A stretch of DNA of 62,515 bases from an uncultured Ruminiclostridium sp. (GTDB lineage Bacteria > Bacillota > Clostridia > Oscillospirales > Ruminococcaceae), in assembly GCA_905235805.1 (NCBI GenBank), contig CAJOMV010000067.1, positions 1 to 62,515 on the forward strand. Reading direction: 5' to 3'. A model generated the notes under the pieces. It did no database searches. It saw only the letters and a program-made list of their open reading frames with translations, and was not told the DNA's origin. Positions 27,850 to 36,682 of the stretch are shown here, one piece after another (positions within the stretch are counted from its first letter, which is position 1; the number at the start of each line of letters is the position of its first letter). Both the position numbers and the translations under genes were made by a program.

Positions 27850-28473
27850 TTACTTTCTCTTTCTGGAGGCTATTACAGTGCCGGCTGCAACTGTCATTAC
27901 CGCTGCTGCCGCGAAGATGTCTGCTGTGCCTGTTGCGGGATTGCCGCCTGCCTGCGCTGTTGTGACTGCGGGAGCCGCGTCTTCAACGACTGCCGCTGTG
28001 GTCTCGGCTGCTGCGGGTGCAAGTGTCTCATCGTTTGAATATGTGATAGTGCCGAGTGTCACGCCGTGACCCATGAAAGCCATACCTGCTGTCTGAAGGT
28101 GCTCAAGCTCCGCTGCGGGGATAGTGAACTTCAGCTCGGTCTGTCCGGGCTCTACGGGATAAGAATCGCCGCCTTCGGAGAGCGCGGGACCTACGAGAGT
28201 ATCGATGAACGGCCAGCCCTCGTCGTTTATCATGGGCTTGATGCACCAGTAGTTATGTCCTTCCTTCTCTGCAAGGGACTCGTCAACTGTGAAGGTTACG
28301 GTGAATACGGAGTCGGTGGTCGCACCCTCGAATTCCTCGCCCGGTACTGTGATGCTTACGCTCCAGCCGGTCTTGAGGTCCTTGTTGAGGTCGTATGCCG
28401 CCGCGCTTACTGCGAATGCGGATACTGCCACTGCGGATGCTGCGATTGCTGCTAAGATCTTCTTGATGCTCAT
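27850..28473 (-). CDS. Secreted cell-surface protein with C-terminal NPATG-TM-RKRK sorting-like signal
   Basis: MSIKKILAAIAASAVAVSAFAVSAAAYD signal peptide; C-terminus GGNPATGTADIFAAAAVMTVAAGTVIASRKRK. Start taken at 28473 rather than 28557. Confidence 0.85.
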   Translation of the reverse strand: MSIKKILAAIAASAVAVSAFAVSAAAYDLNKDLKTGWSVSITVPGEEFEGATTDSVFTVTFTVDESLAEKEGHNYWCIKPMINDEGWPFIDTLVGPALSEGGDSYPVEPGQTELKFTIPAAELEHLQTAGMAFMGHGVTLGTITYSNDETLAPAAAETTAAVVEDAAPAVTTAQAGGNPATGTADIFAAAAVMTVAAGTVIASRKRK

Positions 28474-28630
28474 AATTTTCTTCCTTTCACTGATCGTAAT
28501 TTTTCGGGTTTTTGTTCCCTTTCGGTAATTACAATATACCACAAAAAGGCGCATCAAAATATCAAAATCTTAACATCTATATCCCGAATTTAATCGATCC
28601 GGAATTTTTTTCACTGCAATAACAAGCTCA

Positions 28631-29425
28631 TTATTTATTACCATTCCTTTCCTCTTTGAGCTTTGCAGTATCATTTATACTCCTGTCACCCCAGCGTGTG
28701 CGGTAGAAACGTTCGCGGTACTCGCCGGGGGTAGTCTTGGTGAAGGTGCGGAAAACGTAGATGAAATGGCTCTCTGTGCCGAAGCCGAGATACTGTGAGA
28801 TATCCGTGCAGGGGTAATCGGAGAATTTGAGGAGGTTCTCCGCGGCTTCCACCTTCTTTCCGAGTATGTACTGTTTTATGGTGGTGCCTGTCTCCTTCTT
28901 GAAAAGCTTGGAAAGATACGGGGCGCTCAGTCCGGTTATATCCGCCAGATCGTCGAGCGTAATTTTGGAATGGAGATTGTCGTATATATAGTCGATACAG
29001 ACTATGACGGGACGGGAAAATACACGCTTTTCGTGGAGCTTGTTCATGTGGCGGACATAGGTCTCCACCACCTCCCTGTGTATCGCGTCTACCTCCGTCA
29101 ATGAATTGCACTTATCCACCCTCTGGATATAGATATCGCTCAGATTGTAGGCTTCCTCCATAGGAAGTCCGCCTTCGATACAGTAACGGGTGATAAACGC
29201 TATCGTAATGATAAGGTGGTATTTAAGATTGCGCACGGGATCATCGGAGAGCTTTCCTAAGCCCTCACTGTTCAGGGGCTTGAAAAGTCGCTTCGTTTCC
29301 TCGATGTTGCCCATTTTTACGCTCTGGTAGAACTCCATTTCGCGGTCGTAGGAGAGATGAGTGATCATGTACTCGCGGTTGCGGAATTCCATTTCTGAGA
29401 GCAGCTTTTTCATATCAGCAGGCAT
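28631..29425 (-). CDS. AraC family transcriptional regulator
   Basis: C-terminal ITLDDLADITGLSAPYLSKLFKKETGTTIKQYILGKKVEAAENLLKFSDYPCTDISQYLGFGTESHFIYVFRTFTKTTPGEYRERF. Confidence 0.96.
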   Translation of the reverse strand: MPADMKKLLSEMEFRNREYMITHLSYDREMEFYQSVKMGNIEETKRLFKPLNSEGLGKLSDDPVRNLKYHLIITIAFITRYCIEGGLPMEEAYNLSDIYIQRVDKCNSLTEVDAIHREVVETYVRHMNKLHEKRVFSRPVIVCIDYIYDNLHSKITLDDLADITGLSAPYLSKLFKKETGTTIKQYILGKKVEAAENLLKFSDYPCTDISQYLGFGTESHFIYVFRTFTKTTPGEYRERFYRTRWGDRSINDTAKLKEERNGNK

Positions 29426-29609
29426 ATTTCATTTCCTCCCGTATTGTTTTTATATCAATAGTATAACATATTTCCGTAGGAAATGCAACATTTTTTCGAA
29501 ACAAAAGTTAATTTTCCGATATTGCTTTTTCTTTTGCCGTGATATAATTACAGCATAGAGGCAGTGTACGCCTCATGTGTCCGTAATTATTACAGGAGGG
29601 AACAAAGCT

Positions 29610-31043
29610 ATGAAAACCAAGAAATTATTATCCGCCATACTCGCTCTTACCTGCGTCGTAACAGCAGGCTCCTGCGCGGGAGGAAGCTCCGACGGCGGCG
29701 CAAGACCCGAATCCGCGGCTCCGGCAGCTACAACAGCACCGGAAAGCACCACGACCACTACCCCGCCCGCTACGCTTAAGGAAGAGGATAAGGCAGTTAT
29801 CGAGCAGATAGAGACCGACCTGCCGGTACTTGAGAACGGCACAATCCGCCTTCTCGCGAACTTCGACCTCAACCCCGCTGCCGGCAAGCCAAAGGGCGTC
29901 GCTCTCGAGATGTTCGAGACAAAGTGCGGCGGCAAGGTCGAGTCGATACTCACATCGTGGGATTCCCGCTATGACAAGCTCTCCACAATGGTGCTCGCGG
30001 ACGATGCCCCCGATATGTTCAGCGCCGCTGACCTCGACATATTCCCCGGCAACGTCATAGACGGCAAGTTCCAGGCTATGGACGCTTATGTGGACTACGA
30101 TTCCGAGCTCTGGGCTCCCATGAAGCACGTCAACGATATGTTCAGCATAAAGGGCAAGCACTACATAGGCGCTACCTCCACAGATGTCGGCGTGGTGGTC
30201 ATCTACAACAAGAAGACAATTGAGGAAAACGGACTCCCCGACCCCGCACAGCTCCTCGCGGAGGGCAACTGGACATGGGATACGTTCTACGAGATGATGG
30301 AGAAATTCTGCGACCGCTCGCAGGAGAAGTTCGGCATTGACGGCTGGGAATTCGAGAACGCTTTCGCCGTGACCTCCGGCGTTCCTTATGTTGACTACAA
30401 CGGCAGTGAGCTTGTCAGCAACCTCACCCACCCGAGCATCGTAAAGGTGCAGGAATATATGCTCAATCTTAAGAGAAACGACATTCCCGTGCCGAAGGGC
30501 GAATACGCGTGGACGGTACACCCCGAAAAGATAGCTACCGGCAAGACACTGTTCTATCCGCAGGGCTCATACGTTCTCTTTGAACCCGACAACAAGGCTG
30601 TGTTCGGTGAACCCGACGAGGTAATGTTCGTGCCTATGCCCAAATGCACAGATGCCGACGCTTACTACCTGCCCAGCATAATCAATGGTTACTCGATACC
30701 AGTGGGCGCGAAGAACCCCGAGGGCGTTGCCGCTTACCTCAACTGCGAGATGATATGCCGCGACAGCGAGGAAGTACGAGCTATAGAAGAAAATCAGGTA
30801 TTCGAGGACTACGGCTGGACACAGGAGATGTATGATATGCTCCTCACCACCCGTGAGCTTACGGAAGAGCACCCCGTATTCGAATACTTCAAGGCTGTCA
30901 ACGACGACGTTTATGACTGCGTCCTGAACCCCTCAAAGGAATCCTACAATCAGGGAATTCCGTGGTCGCAGACAGTCGAGGAGATCAAGTTCGAGCTCCA
31001 GGCACTGCTTGACGCAGCCAATGAAAAACTCCGCAACATCTGA
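29610..31043 (+). CDS. Extracellular solute-binding lipoprotein (ABC sugar-type)
   Basis: MKTKKLLSAILALTCVVTAGSCAGG lipobox; SBP_bac_1-like body (NKKTIEENGLPDPAQLLAEGNWTWDTFYEMMEKF). RBS GGAGGG before 29610. Confidence 0.92.
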   Translation: MKTKKLLSAILALTCVVTAGSCAGGSSDGGARPESAAPAATTAPESTTTTTPPATLKEEDKAVIEQIETDLPVLENGTIRLLANFDLNPAAGKPKGVALEMFETKCGGKVESILTSWDSRYDKLSTMVLADDAPDMFSAADLDIFPGNVIDGKFQAMDAYVDYDSELWAPMKHVNDMFSIKGKHYIGATSTDVGVVVIYNKKTIEENGLPDPAQLLAEGNWTWDTFYEMMEKFCDRSQEKFGIDGWEFENAFAVTSGVPYVDYNGSELVSNLTHPSIVKVQEYMLNLKRNDIPVPKGEYAWTVHPEKIATGKTLFYPQGSYVLFEPDNKAVFGEPDEVMFVPMPKCTDADAYYLPSIINGYSIPVGAKNPEGVAAYLNCEMICRDSEEVRAIEENQVFEDYGWTQEMYDMLLTTRELTEEHPVFEYFKAVNDDVYDCVLNPSKESYNQGIPWSQTVEEIKFELQALLDAANEKLRNI

Positions 31044-31072
31044 TCTTTGATCGTATTTTGTTCCCCGAAAAG

Positions 31073-31106
31073 ACCGCCGGACGCGAAAGCGCCCGACGGT
31101 TTTTTC
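31073..31106 (+). terminator. Terminator after the solute-binding protein gene
   Basis: ACCGCCGGACGCGAAAGCGCCCGACGGTTTTTT, imperfect stem plus T run. Confidence 0.65.
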
Positions 31107-31120
31107 TTGCGGAGAAAGGG

Positions 31121-33412
31121 TCATTCCCTCTCCCCATATATATTCGCTCCGCCGCGAAGATTGGCGGTCTCGGTGTCGGCGTAGGGGGCTGCCGACCATA
31201 TCTCCGCCGCACGCGCGGTGTTGCTTTCGGTAATGGGATAGAAGGAATAGTCCGTTGCGTTGCTCCTCCTGTAAACGACAAGGTAGTACCTCTCGTCTTC
31301 GTTATAGTAAGACTTCTCGGCGGTATATTCCATAAGCTCCACAAATTCGGGTGAGTCGGCGGACAGCCTGTGCATGGCGGTCTCCTGCGTATTGAATAAC
31401 ATATCCCGGAAATCATACGAAGCGGACTGCAGGGTAAGTGTGCTGCCGAGCTTCTGTATTACGGTGGCTTTCACTATGAACGCAAGGTCTCCCGAATACT
31501 CCGCCTCCGGGAACAGGTCTATGCCGTGCTCCCGCATGAGCGTCACAGTCCTTGTGAAGAACGGATATACAGGAAAGCTCTGTTCGTCGTAGCCCGCAGC
31601 GCTTATCCCGCTTGCCGGGTCCTTCGGATACTCTGTTGTGAAACGGATATACAGATATTCCGGCGAACGGTACGGGGTGAGGTAGATATCGTCAAAGGTC
31701 ACTTCCGCCGCGTCCGCCTGCATTGCCGCAAACAGCTCGTCAATATCCACATCGGACTGTATTATATCCTGTCTTGTACCGCCGTTTTTATATATGAATG
31801 CAAATTCACCATTGGCATTCAGCTCGTACTTTTCCCAGCGATATTCGCTTGTAAGATAGGTATATTCATAATTCTTCTCACGGACATACTTCTCCTTGAA
31901 GCCGTATTTGAAATACAGCGCGTACAGGCTGTCGATATAGCTGTCGTCTACCATATAGTCACGGTAAGATATGTTACTTCCTCCGCTCTTATAGTTTATG
32001 GCGACATGAGGTCCGTCGATACGCTTTGAAAGCCGGTTATACTCGGGATACGGGCGTTCTTCAAGTATACGCTCGTGCAGCTTTACAGCCTCGTCATACG
32101 GTACGGTAAAGGACATACAGTCACCGTAATTGACGAAATCAATGACTACGCTGTCCGCTTCGGTGGAAGAGGGGATATATTTCCAGTAGCCGAAGCCCTC
32201 CGTGAACATGGCTCCGGCGCATATCCCGAAGCACAGCCCCGCAGTCACGACGAAACGTAACGCTGTGAACGGGAGCTCCTTCAGCTTTCCTCCCCCTAAG
32301 ATCTCCGCAACAATCAGGATAATCAGCGAGGTAAGCAGCCACAGCACAACGAAAACGCTTGTGTCGTATGTCACCCCATAGCCGCCGAAAAGCCTGTACA
32401 GACTGAAATATTCCGCAAGCTGCGGAGACAGTATGCGAAGAGCGAAGAACGCTGTCGCAGCCATAATATACAGCGCCGTGAAGCCGTGGCGGGCATACTT
32501 ATAGACGAACGGCTCACCGGTGCGCTCGTTGCGGCGATGCTTCTGCACAAAATATGCTCCGGCGCAAAGTGCGGCAAGATACACCGTGATGAACAGATAT
32601 CCCCACGGGGTACGGTTCATAAGAGAGTGCATATCCCCGTAGCCTACCGCCATGACGTATCCGAAGGGCGAGAGCAGAGTGAACAGCGTCATATCCCCGA
32701 CCGCTACAGAATCCGACGCGCCGTAGGAATTGCCTACCGCGAGAAACCACAGAACAAACGTTATGACCGGTACCGTGACCTGTACGAACGCTATCATCAT
32801 GAACGCTATCGGAGTGCGCCCGCAGAAGCTGATAACGAACAGTGACATAAAGAGCAGCATAAGCGCGACAACAATAAACAGCAGGATCGTCGAGTCTATC
32901 CTGTCGCAGTACTTGATAGGCTGGGGGATAACGTCCGGTCCCCAGAACTCCGAAAAGTCTATACTGCGGACATGAAGCACCACAGCCTCTCCTATCCCGC
33001 ACGCCGCGAGTATCGGGACAAACTGCGCCGTCAGCACGGCGAGCAGGTCGCCGAAGAAGCGCTGGGTGTGCGTTACCGGGAGCACCATATCCATGTTGAC
33101 ATACTTTTTCCTGTGCAGATACCGGAACCCTTCGAGAAGTATCAGCACCATAACGAGCAGACAGCATGCCGCACCCACAAGGAATATCTTCCACCCGAGG
33201 TCGGTGCAGAGATTGCGAAAGGTCTCGTAGGTGCCGCTTTCAAGCTCCTCGTAATTTATCGTCGCGTAAGCATACCTTTCCACTAATACCGAATACAGCG
33301 GGAACGTCAGAAGTGAGAAGAACCCGAGCAGTATCATAAGATATTTCAGCCGTCCGAGACGGTACAGGTAGTATTGCAGAAATCTGTTATTCGTCGAGCT
33401 TTGAGCCGTCAT
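31121..33412 (-). CDS. ABC transporter permease-like multi-TM membrane protein
   Basis: Many TM helices and a large soluble C-terminal domain. Overlaps the end of the ABC ATPase gene, in a GntR-ATPase-permease order. Confidence 0.8.
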   Translation of the reverse strand: MTAQSSTNNRFLQYYLYRLGRLKYLMILLGFFSLLTFPLYSVLVERYAYATINYEELESGTYETFRNLCTDLGWKIFLVGAACCLLVMVLILLEGFRYLHRKKYVNMDMVLPVTHTQRFFGDLLAVLTAQFVPILAACGIGEAVVLHVRSIDFSEFWGPDVIPQPIKYCDRIDSTILLFIVVALMLLFMSLFVISFCGRTPIAFMMIAFVQVTVPVITFVLWFLAVGNSYGASDSVAVGDMTLFTLLSPFGYVMAVGYGDMHSLMNRTPWGYLFITVYLAALCAGAYFVQKHRRNERTGEPFVYKYARHGFTALYIMAATAFFALRILSPQLAEYFSLYRLFGGYGVTYDTSVFVVLWLLTSLIILIVAEILGGGKLKELPFTALRFVVTAGLCFGICAGAMFTEGFGYWKYIPSSTEADSVVIDFVNYGDCMSFTVPYDEAVKLHERILEERPYPEYNRLSKRIDGPHVAINYKSGGSNISYRDYMVDDSYIDSLYALYFKYGFKEKYVREKNYEYTYLTSEYRWEKYELNANGEFAFIYKNGGTRQDIIQSDVDIDELFAAMQADAAEVTFDDIYLTPYRSPEYLYIRFTTEYPKDPASGISAAGYDEQSFPVYPFFTRTVTLMREHGIDLFPEAEYSGDLAFIVKATVIQKLGSTLTLQSASYDFRDMLFNTQETAMHRLSADSPEFVELMEYTAEKSYYNEDERYYLVVYRRSNATDYSFYPITESNTARAAEIWSAAPYADTETANLRGGANIYGERE

Positions 33413-34286
33413 AACCCACACCCTCCATTTCATACACAAATATCTCTTTCAGCGAGAGCTTCATAAGGTCGCAGAGCTTCGGGGACAGCTTCTCTGCCGC
33501 AGCACGCGCCTTCTCCGCCCCTCCGCGGGCTATTATCTCCGTAAGGCTTCCGCTCTTGCCTATGTGCAGTACCTCAAGCTCCGGAAAATCGCTGATTGTC
33601 ACGTCACGGTCGAATGCCGCGCGTACCTTCACAAGGTCGCTCTTCACGCTGTCGAGCTCGCAGTCGAACAGCACCTTACCCGCGTGCAGCAATCCCACAC
33701 GGTCACAGAATTCGTCTATCTCGCTGAGATTATGTGACGAGAACACGACGGTAAGATTATTGTCGAGCATTTCGTCTATCAGGATATTCTTGACTATCGT
33801 GCGCATGGTCTGGTCGAGCCCGTCGAAAGCCTCATCTATGAACAGATAGTCCGCTTTGCATGCCACACCGCTTATAACCACAGCCTGCCGCTTCATGCCC
33901 TTTGAGAATGTATGCGTTTTCCTTTCCGTCGGAAGTCCTACAGTCTGTACCAGCTTATCGAACAGGGCACTGTCGAATTTCGGGTAAAATCTGCTGTAAT
34001 ACCGCTTCATATCCTTCATCGTCATATCCGAGAACTGCACTGTCTCGTCGTCCACAAAGAACAGTCTCTCCTTTACGGCAGGATCGTCCCATACACTTTT
34101 CCCGTCAACGAGCACTTCACCGGACGTAGTGCGATAAATACCGCCAAGCAGCTTCAGCAGCGTGGATTTTCCCGCGGCGTTCGAGCCCAGAAGCCCGTAT
34201 GAACAGCCCTCGGGTATGGTCAGCGAGACATGGTCTATCGCCCTGTTTTCGCCGTAATCCATTACGCAGTCTTTTATTTCTATCAT
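33387..34286 (-). CDS. ABC transporter ATP-binding protein (YtrB-like)
   Basis: MIEIKDCVMDYGENRAIDHVSLTIPEGCSYGLLGSNAAGKSTLLKLLGGIYRTTSGEVLVDG; TFSKGMKRQAVVISGVACKADYLFIDEAFDGLD. Confidence 0.95.
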   Translation of the reverse strand: MIEIKDCVMDYGENRAIDHVSLTIPEGCSYGLLGSNAAGKSTLLKLLGGIYRTTSGEVLVDGKSVWDDPAVKERLFFVDDETVQFSDMTMKDMKRYYSRFYPKFDSALFDKLVQTVGLPTERKTHTFSKGMKRQAVVISGVACKADYLFIDEAFDGLDQTMRTIVKNILIDEMLDNNLTVVFSSHNLSEIDEFCDRVGLLHAGKVLFDCELDSVKSDLVKVRAAFDRDVTISDFPELEVLHIGKSGSLTEIIARGGAEKARAAAEKLSPKLCDLMKLSLKEIFVYEMEGVGYDGSKLDE

Positions 34287-34660
34287 TGTCCTTCTCCCTT
34301 CTTTCCCCATATCTCATTCACCAGATCATGCGCCTCCTCACAGGTAACTCCCGTCTCTGCAGCCTTTTCCATTGCCGCTTTCAGTGCGTCGGCAGCGTCC
34401 TTTTTCACCGCTTCGGCTGCCTTTCCGTCCGGCGCGACATAGCTCCCCTTTGCCGGAAGCGAGTATATGAGCCCGCTTTTTTCGAGGGCTGCGTACGCTT
34501 TCTGCACGGTATTGGGGTTTACTCCGAGAGCCTTCGCGGTCTCGCGCACCGCGGGGAGCTTTTCGTCGGGAGCGAGAACGCCGAGTGAGATGAGGCGCGC
34601 CACTTCACTGCATATCTGCTCGTGTATGCTCATATTCCCGTCAAGCTTTATCTCAAACAA
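34283..34660 (-). CDS. GntR family regulator, YtrA subfamily
   Basis: MFEIKLDGNMSIHEQICSEVARLISLGVLAPDEKLPAVRETAKALGVNPNTVQKAYAALEKSGLIYSLPAKGSYVA. 4-nt ATGA overlap with the ATPase. Confidence 0.96.
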   Translation of the reverse strand: MFEIKLDGNMSIHEQICSEVARLISLGVLAPDEKLPAVRETAKALGVNPNTVQKAYAALEKSGLIYSLPAKGSYVAPDGKAAEAVKKDAADALKAAMEKAAETGVTCEEAHDLVNEIWGKKGEGQ

Positions 34661-34689
34661 ACCGACACCTCCTTTAAAATATGTCTATG

Positions 34690-35397
34690 TCATAATATTG
34701 GGTCGTTTTTACTGATCTGATATACAGATGTCCTGCCTTTTTCCGTAAATCCAGGAAATATCTTTTTGAACAGCAAATACAGTATATATCCCAAAGCGGC
34801 ACCAAGAGTATTACAGATAAGGTCGTCCATTTCACACGACCGCCCTATGAAGAACTGAATGAACTCAATCAGAAAGCTCAATGAAAAGCCTGTCAATACC
34901 GTTTTAATGAATGTCGTTTGTTTACCCAGAAACGGCAATGCAGATCCTAAAGGTACGAATAACAGGATATTCAGCAGTAAATGCGGAAGAAACGCCCTCG
35001 CTTCAAGCAAAATCCATTCGTGATGCCCATTCAGTATATATCGCAGAATTTCAGGAATCACTATTATTTCTCCGAAACGGCCCGATATAATGTCTTTAAA
35101 AGGATCCAGCCCGACTATGAGGCATTCCCAGAAGTGCATCCAGAATCCCGTCGGAGAAAGAACAAGACACAGCAGAGCACAGGACCAGCAGACTGTCAAA
35201 AGTCTGATCGTCTCGTTTAAATGTGCCTTTCTGCGTATGGTTCCGAATTCATCTCCGAGCTTTTTCTTATGGAATATCAGTCTTGACAGCCAATATATAA
35301 AAGTTATCAGGATTATAAAAGGCAAAGCGAATATTACTGTATCAAAATCGCCTGTATGGAGATAGATCCATAATATAAAATCACTAACACTTTTCAC
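34690..35397 (-). CDS. VanZ family membrane protein
   Basis: Multi-TM; FVPLGSALPFLGKQTTFIKTVLTGFSLSFLIEFIQFFIGRSCEMDDLICNTLGAALGYILYLL. GTG start. Confidence 0.9.
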   Translation of the reverse strand: MKSVSDFILWIYLHTGDFDTVIFALPFIILITFIYWLSRLIFHKKKLGDEFGTIRRKAHLNETIRLLTVCWSCALLCLVLSPTGFWMHFWECLIVGLDPFKDIISGRFGEIIVIPEILRYILNGHHEWILLEARAFLPHLLLNILLFVPLGSALPFLGKQTTFIKTVLTGFSLSFLIEFIQFFIGRSCEMDDLICNTLGAALGYILYLLFKKIFPGFTEKGRTSVYQISKNDPIL

Positions 35398-35423
35398 AAT
35401 ATACCTCTGTTCTGCCTAAGCTA

Positions 35424-35450
35424 AACTGTACTACTCTCACTGGTACAGTT
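35424..35450. promoter_or_regulatory. Operator 1 upstream of VanZ: AACTGTAC-N11-GTACAGTT
   Basis: Direct reading: AACTGTAC TACTCTCACTG GTACAGTT. Confidence 0.85.
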
Positions 35451-35452
35451 GT

Positions 35453-35481
35453 AGTATAGCACAAAACTGTACCATTGTCAA
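35453..35481 (-). promoter_or_regulatory. VanZ promoter (TTGACA-N17-TATACT) interleaved with the operators
   Basis: Reverse complement TTGACA ATGGTACAGTTTTGTGC TATACT. Confidence 0.8.
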
Positions 35482-35491
35482 TAGTACAGTT
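35465..35491. promoter_or_regulatory. Operator 2 upstream of VanZ: AACTGTAC-N11-GTACAGTT
   Basis: Direct reading: AACTGTAC CATTGTCAATA GTACAGTT. Confidence 0.85.
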
Positions 35492-35528
35492 GAAATTTTT
35501 TCAAAAAATTTTTTCAGAAAACGCGAAA

Positions 35529-35556
35529 AGCCCGCTGTTATCATTAACAGCGGGCT
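35529..35556. terminator. Hairpin downstream of the GH16 gene
   Basis: AGCCCGCTGTTATCATTAACAGCGGGCT. Confidence 0.65.
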
Positions 35557-35594
35557 ATCCGTTATGGTTGTCTCCTCTATTTTTTCTATCTCTG

Positions 35595-36431
35595 TTATTC
35601 GGCGGGAGTAAATCTTATCCACTCATATTCCGCAAGTATCGGAAGACTGCTGTCATCAAAGGCGTTCAGCCAGCCGTCAACACCTGTACCGCACCATGCG
35701 TTCATCATTATCTTGCTCGGTGTCACGGGTATCCTCTTTTCCGCCTTGTGTGCCTCAACACCGTCAACATACCATGTTATGCTGTCCTCTTTCCACTCGA
35801 ACGCGTATACATGAAAATCCTCCGATGCGTCAAAACCGAGGTCATACATATACTCATGACCGCCCTTACCGTCGGTGAAGTAGTTGAACTGTACCTGCGT
35901 TGTGTCCTTGCCGAGTATCTCCACATCTATCTCGTCCCACGGATTGTTGTCGGAGGGACCTGTGTAAGTAAAGAAGGAGGAAACAACGCCGTCATTCTTT
36001 ATTGCCTTCATGCTGACCTCATACAGTCCATAGCCGTAGAAATCCTTGCTGCGAAACTCGCCGCCGGAGTACGGTATCCCTTTCTGCGGCTTGGGGTCAT
36101 TATCTATTATCAGCTGCATTTTACCGTTCTCAAAGGTCACGTTCGCCGCGTGCCAGAACACATTGAACATACTGCCGTTTGTCCAGCCGTCAGACGCTTC
36201 AAAGTCGGCGGGCATTCCCAGAGAAAGGTCGGCATACATGGAGCCGTCCTCGTTCACCGCCGCGGCGGGTACAGGCTCGGGTTCCTGCGTGGTTGTCTCG
36301 GGAGCCGCTGTCTCGGCAGCGGGAGTCTCCGAAGCGGGAGCCGCGGGCTGCTCTGTCTGTGTGGGCGCGCCGCAGGACGCGAGAAGCATTGCGGACATTA
36401 TAAGGGGTAATACTCTGTAAGCTCTTTTCAT
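35595..36431 (-). CDS. Glycoside hydrolase family 16 (lichenase/beta-glucanase-like) lipoprotein
   Basis: Lipobox LLASC; catalytic WDEIDVEILG; HVYAFEWKEDSITWYVDGVEAHK. Confidence 0.94.
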   Translation of the reverse strand: MKRAYRVLPLIMSAMLLASCGAPTQTEQPAAPASETPAAETAAPETTTQEPEPVPAAAVNEDGSMYADLSLGMPADFEASDGWTNGSMFNVFWHAANVTFENGKMQLIIDNDPKPQKGIPYSGGEFRSKDFYGYGLYEVSMKAIKNDGVVSSFFTYTGPSDNNPWDEIDVEILGKDTTQVQFNYFTDGKGGHEYMYDLGFDASEDFHVYAFEWKEDSITWYVDGVEAHKAEKRIPVTPSKIMMNAWCGTGVDGWLNAFDDSSLPILAEYEWIRFTPAE

Positions 36432-36568
36432 TTTTCGTTCCTCCTGATCGTTTTCTGTTTTGTTCCCTGTGGTCTTATCCACTGTACACATTATAACATT
36501 TATATGCGGCGTTTCATATCGCATTTTTATCTTATATAACATTATTTTGTCTTCTTTATATTAAATTA

Positions 36569-36598
36569 TTGACATCAACAATAATAATATGATATAAT
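36569..36598 (+). promoter_or_regulatory. Promoter for GH5 (TTGACA-N18-TATAAT)
   Basis: TTGACA TCAACAATAATAATATGA TATAAT. Confidence 0.65.
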
Positions 36599-36682
36599 CG
36601 ACATACAGGATATGTTATAATAAAACCGTAAAAGGAGTTCCGATAATATCGCTCCGTATCACAACGAAAGGAATATACCCGT

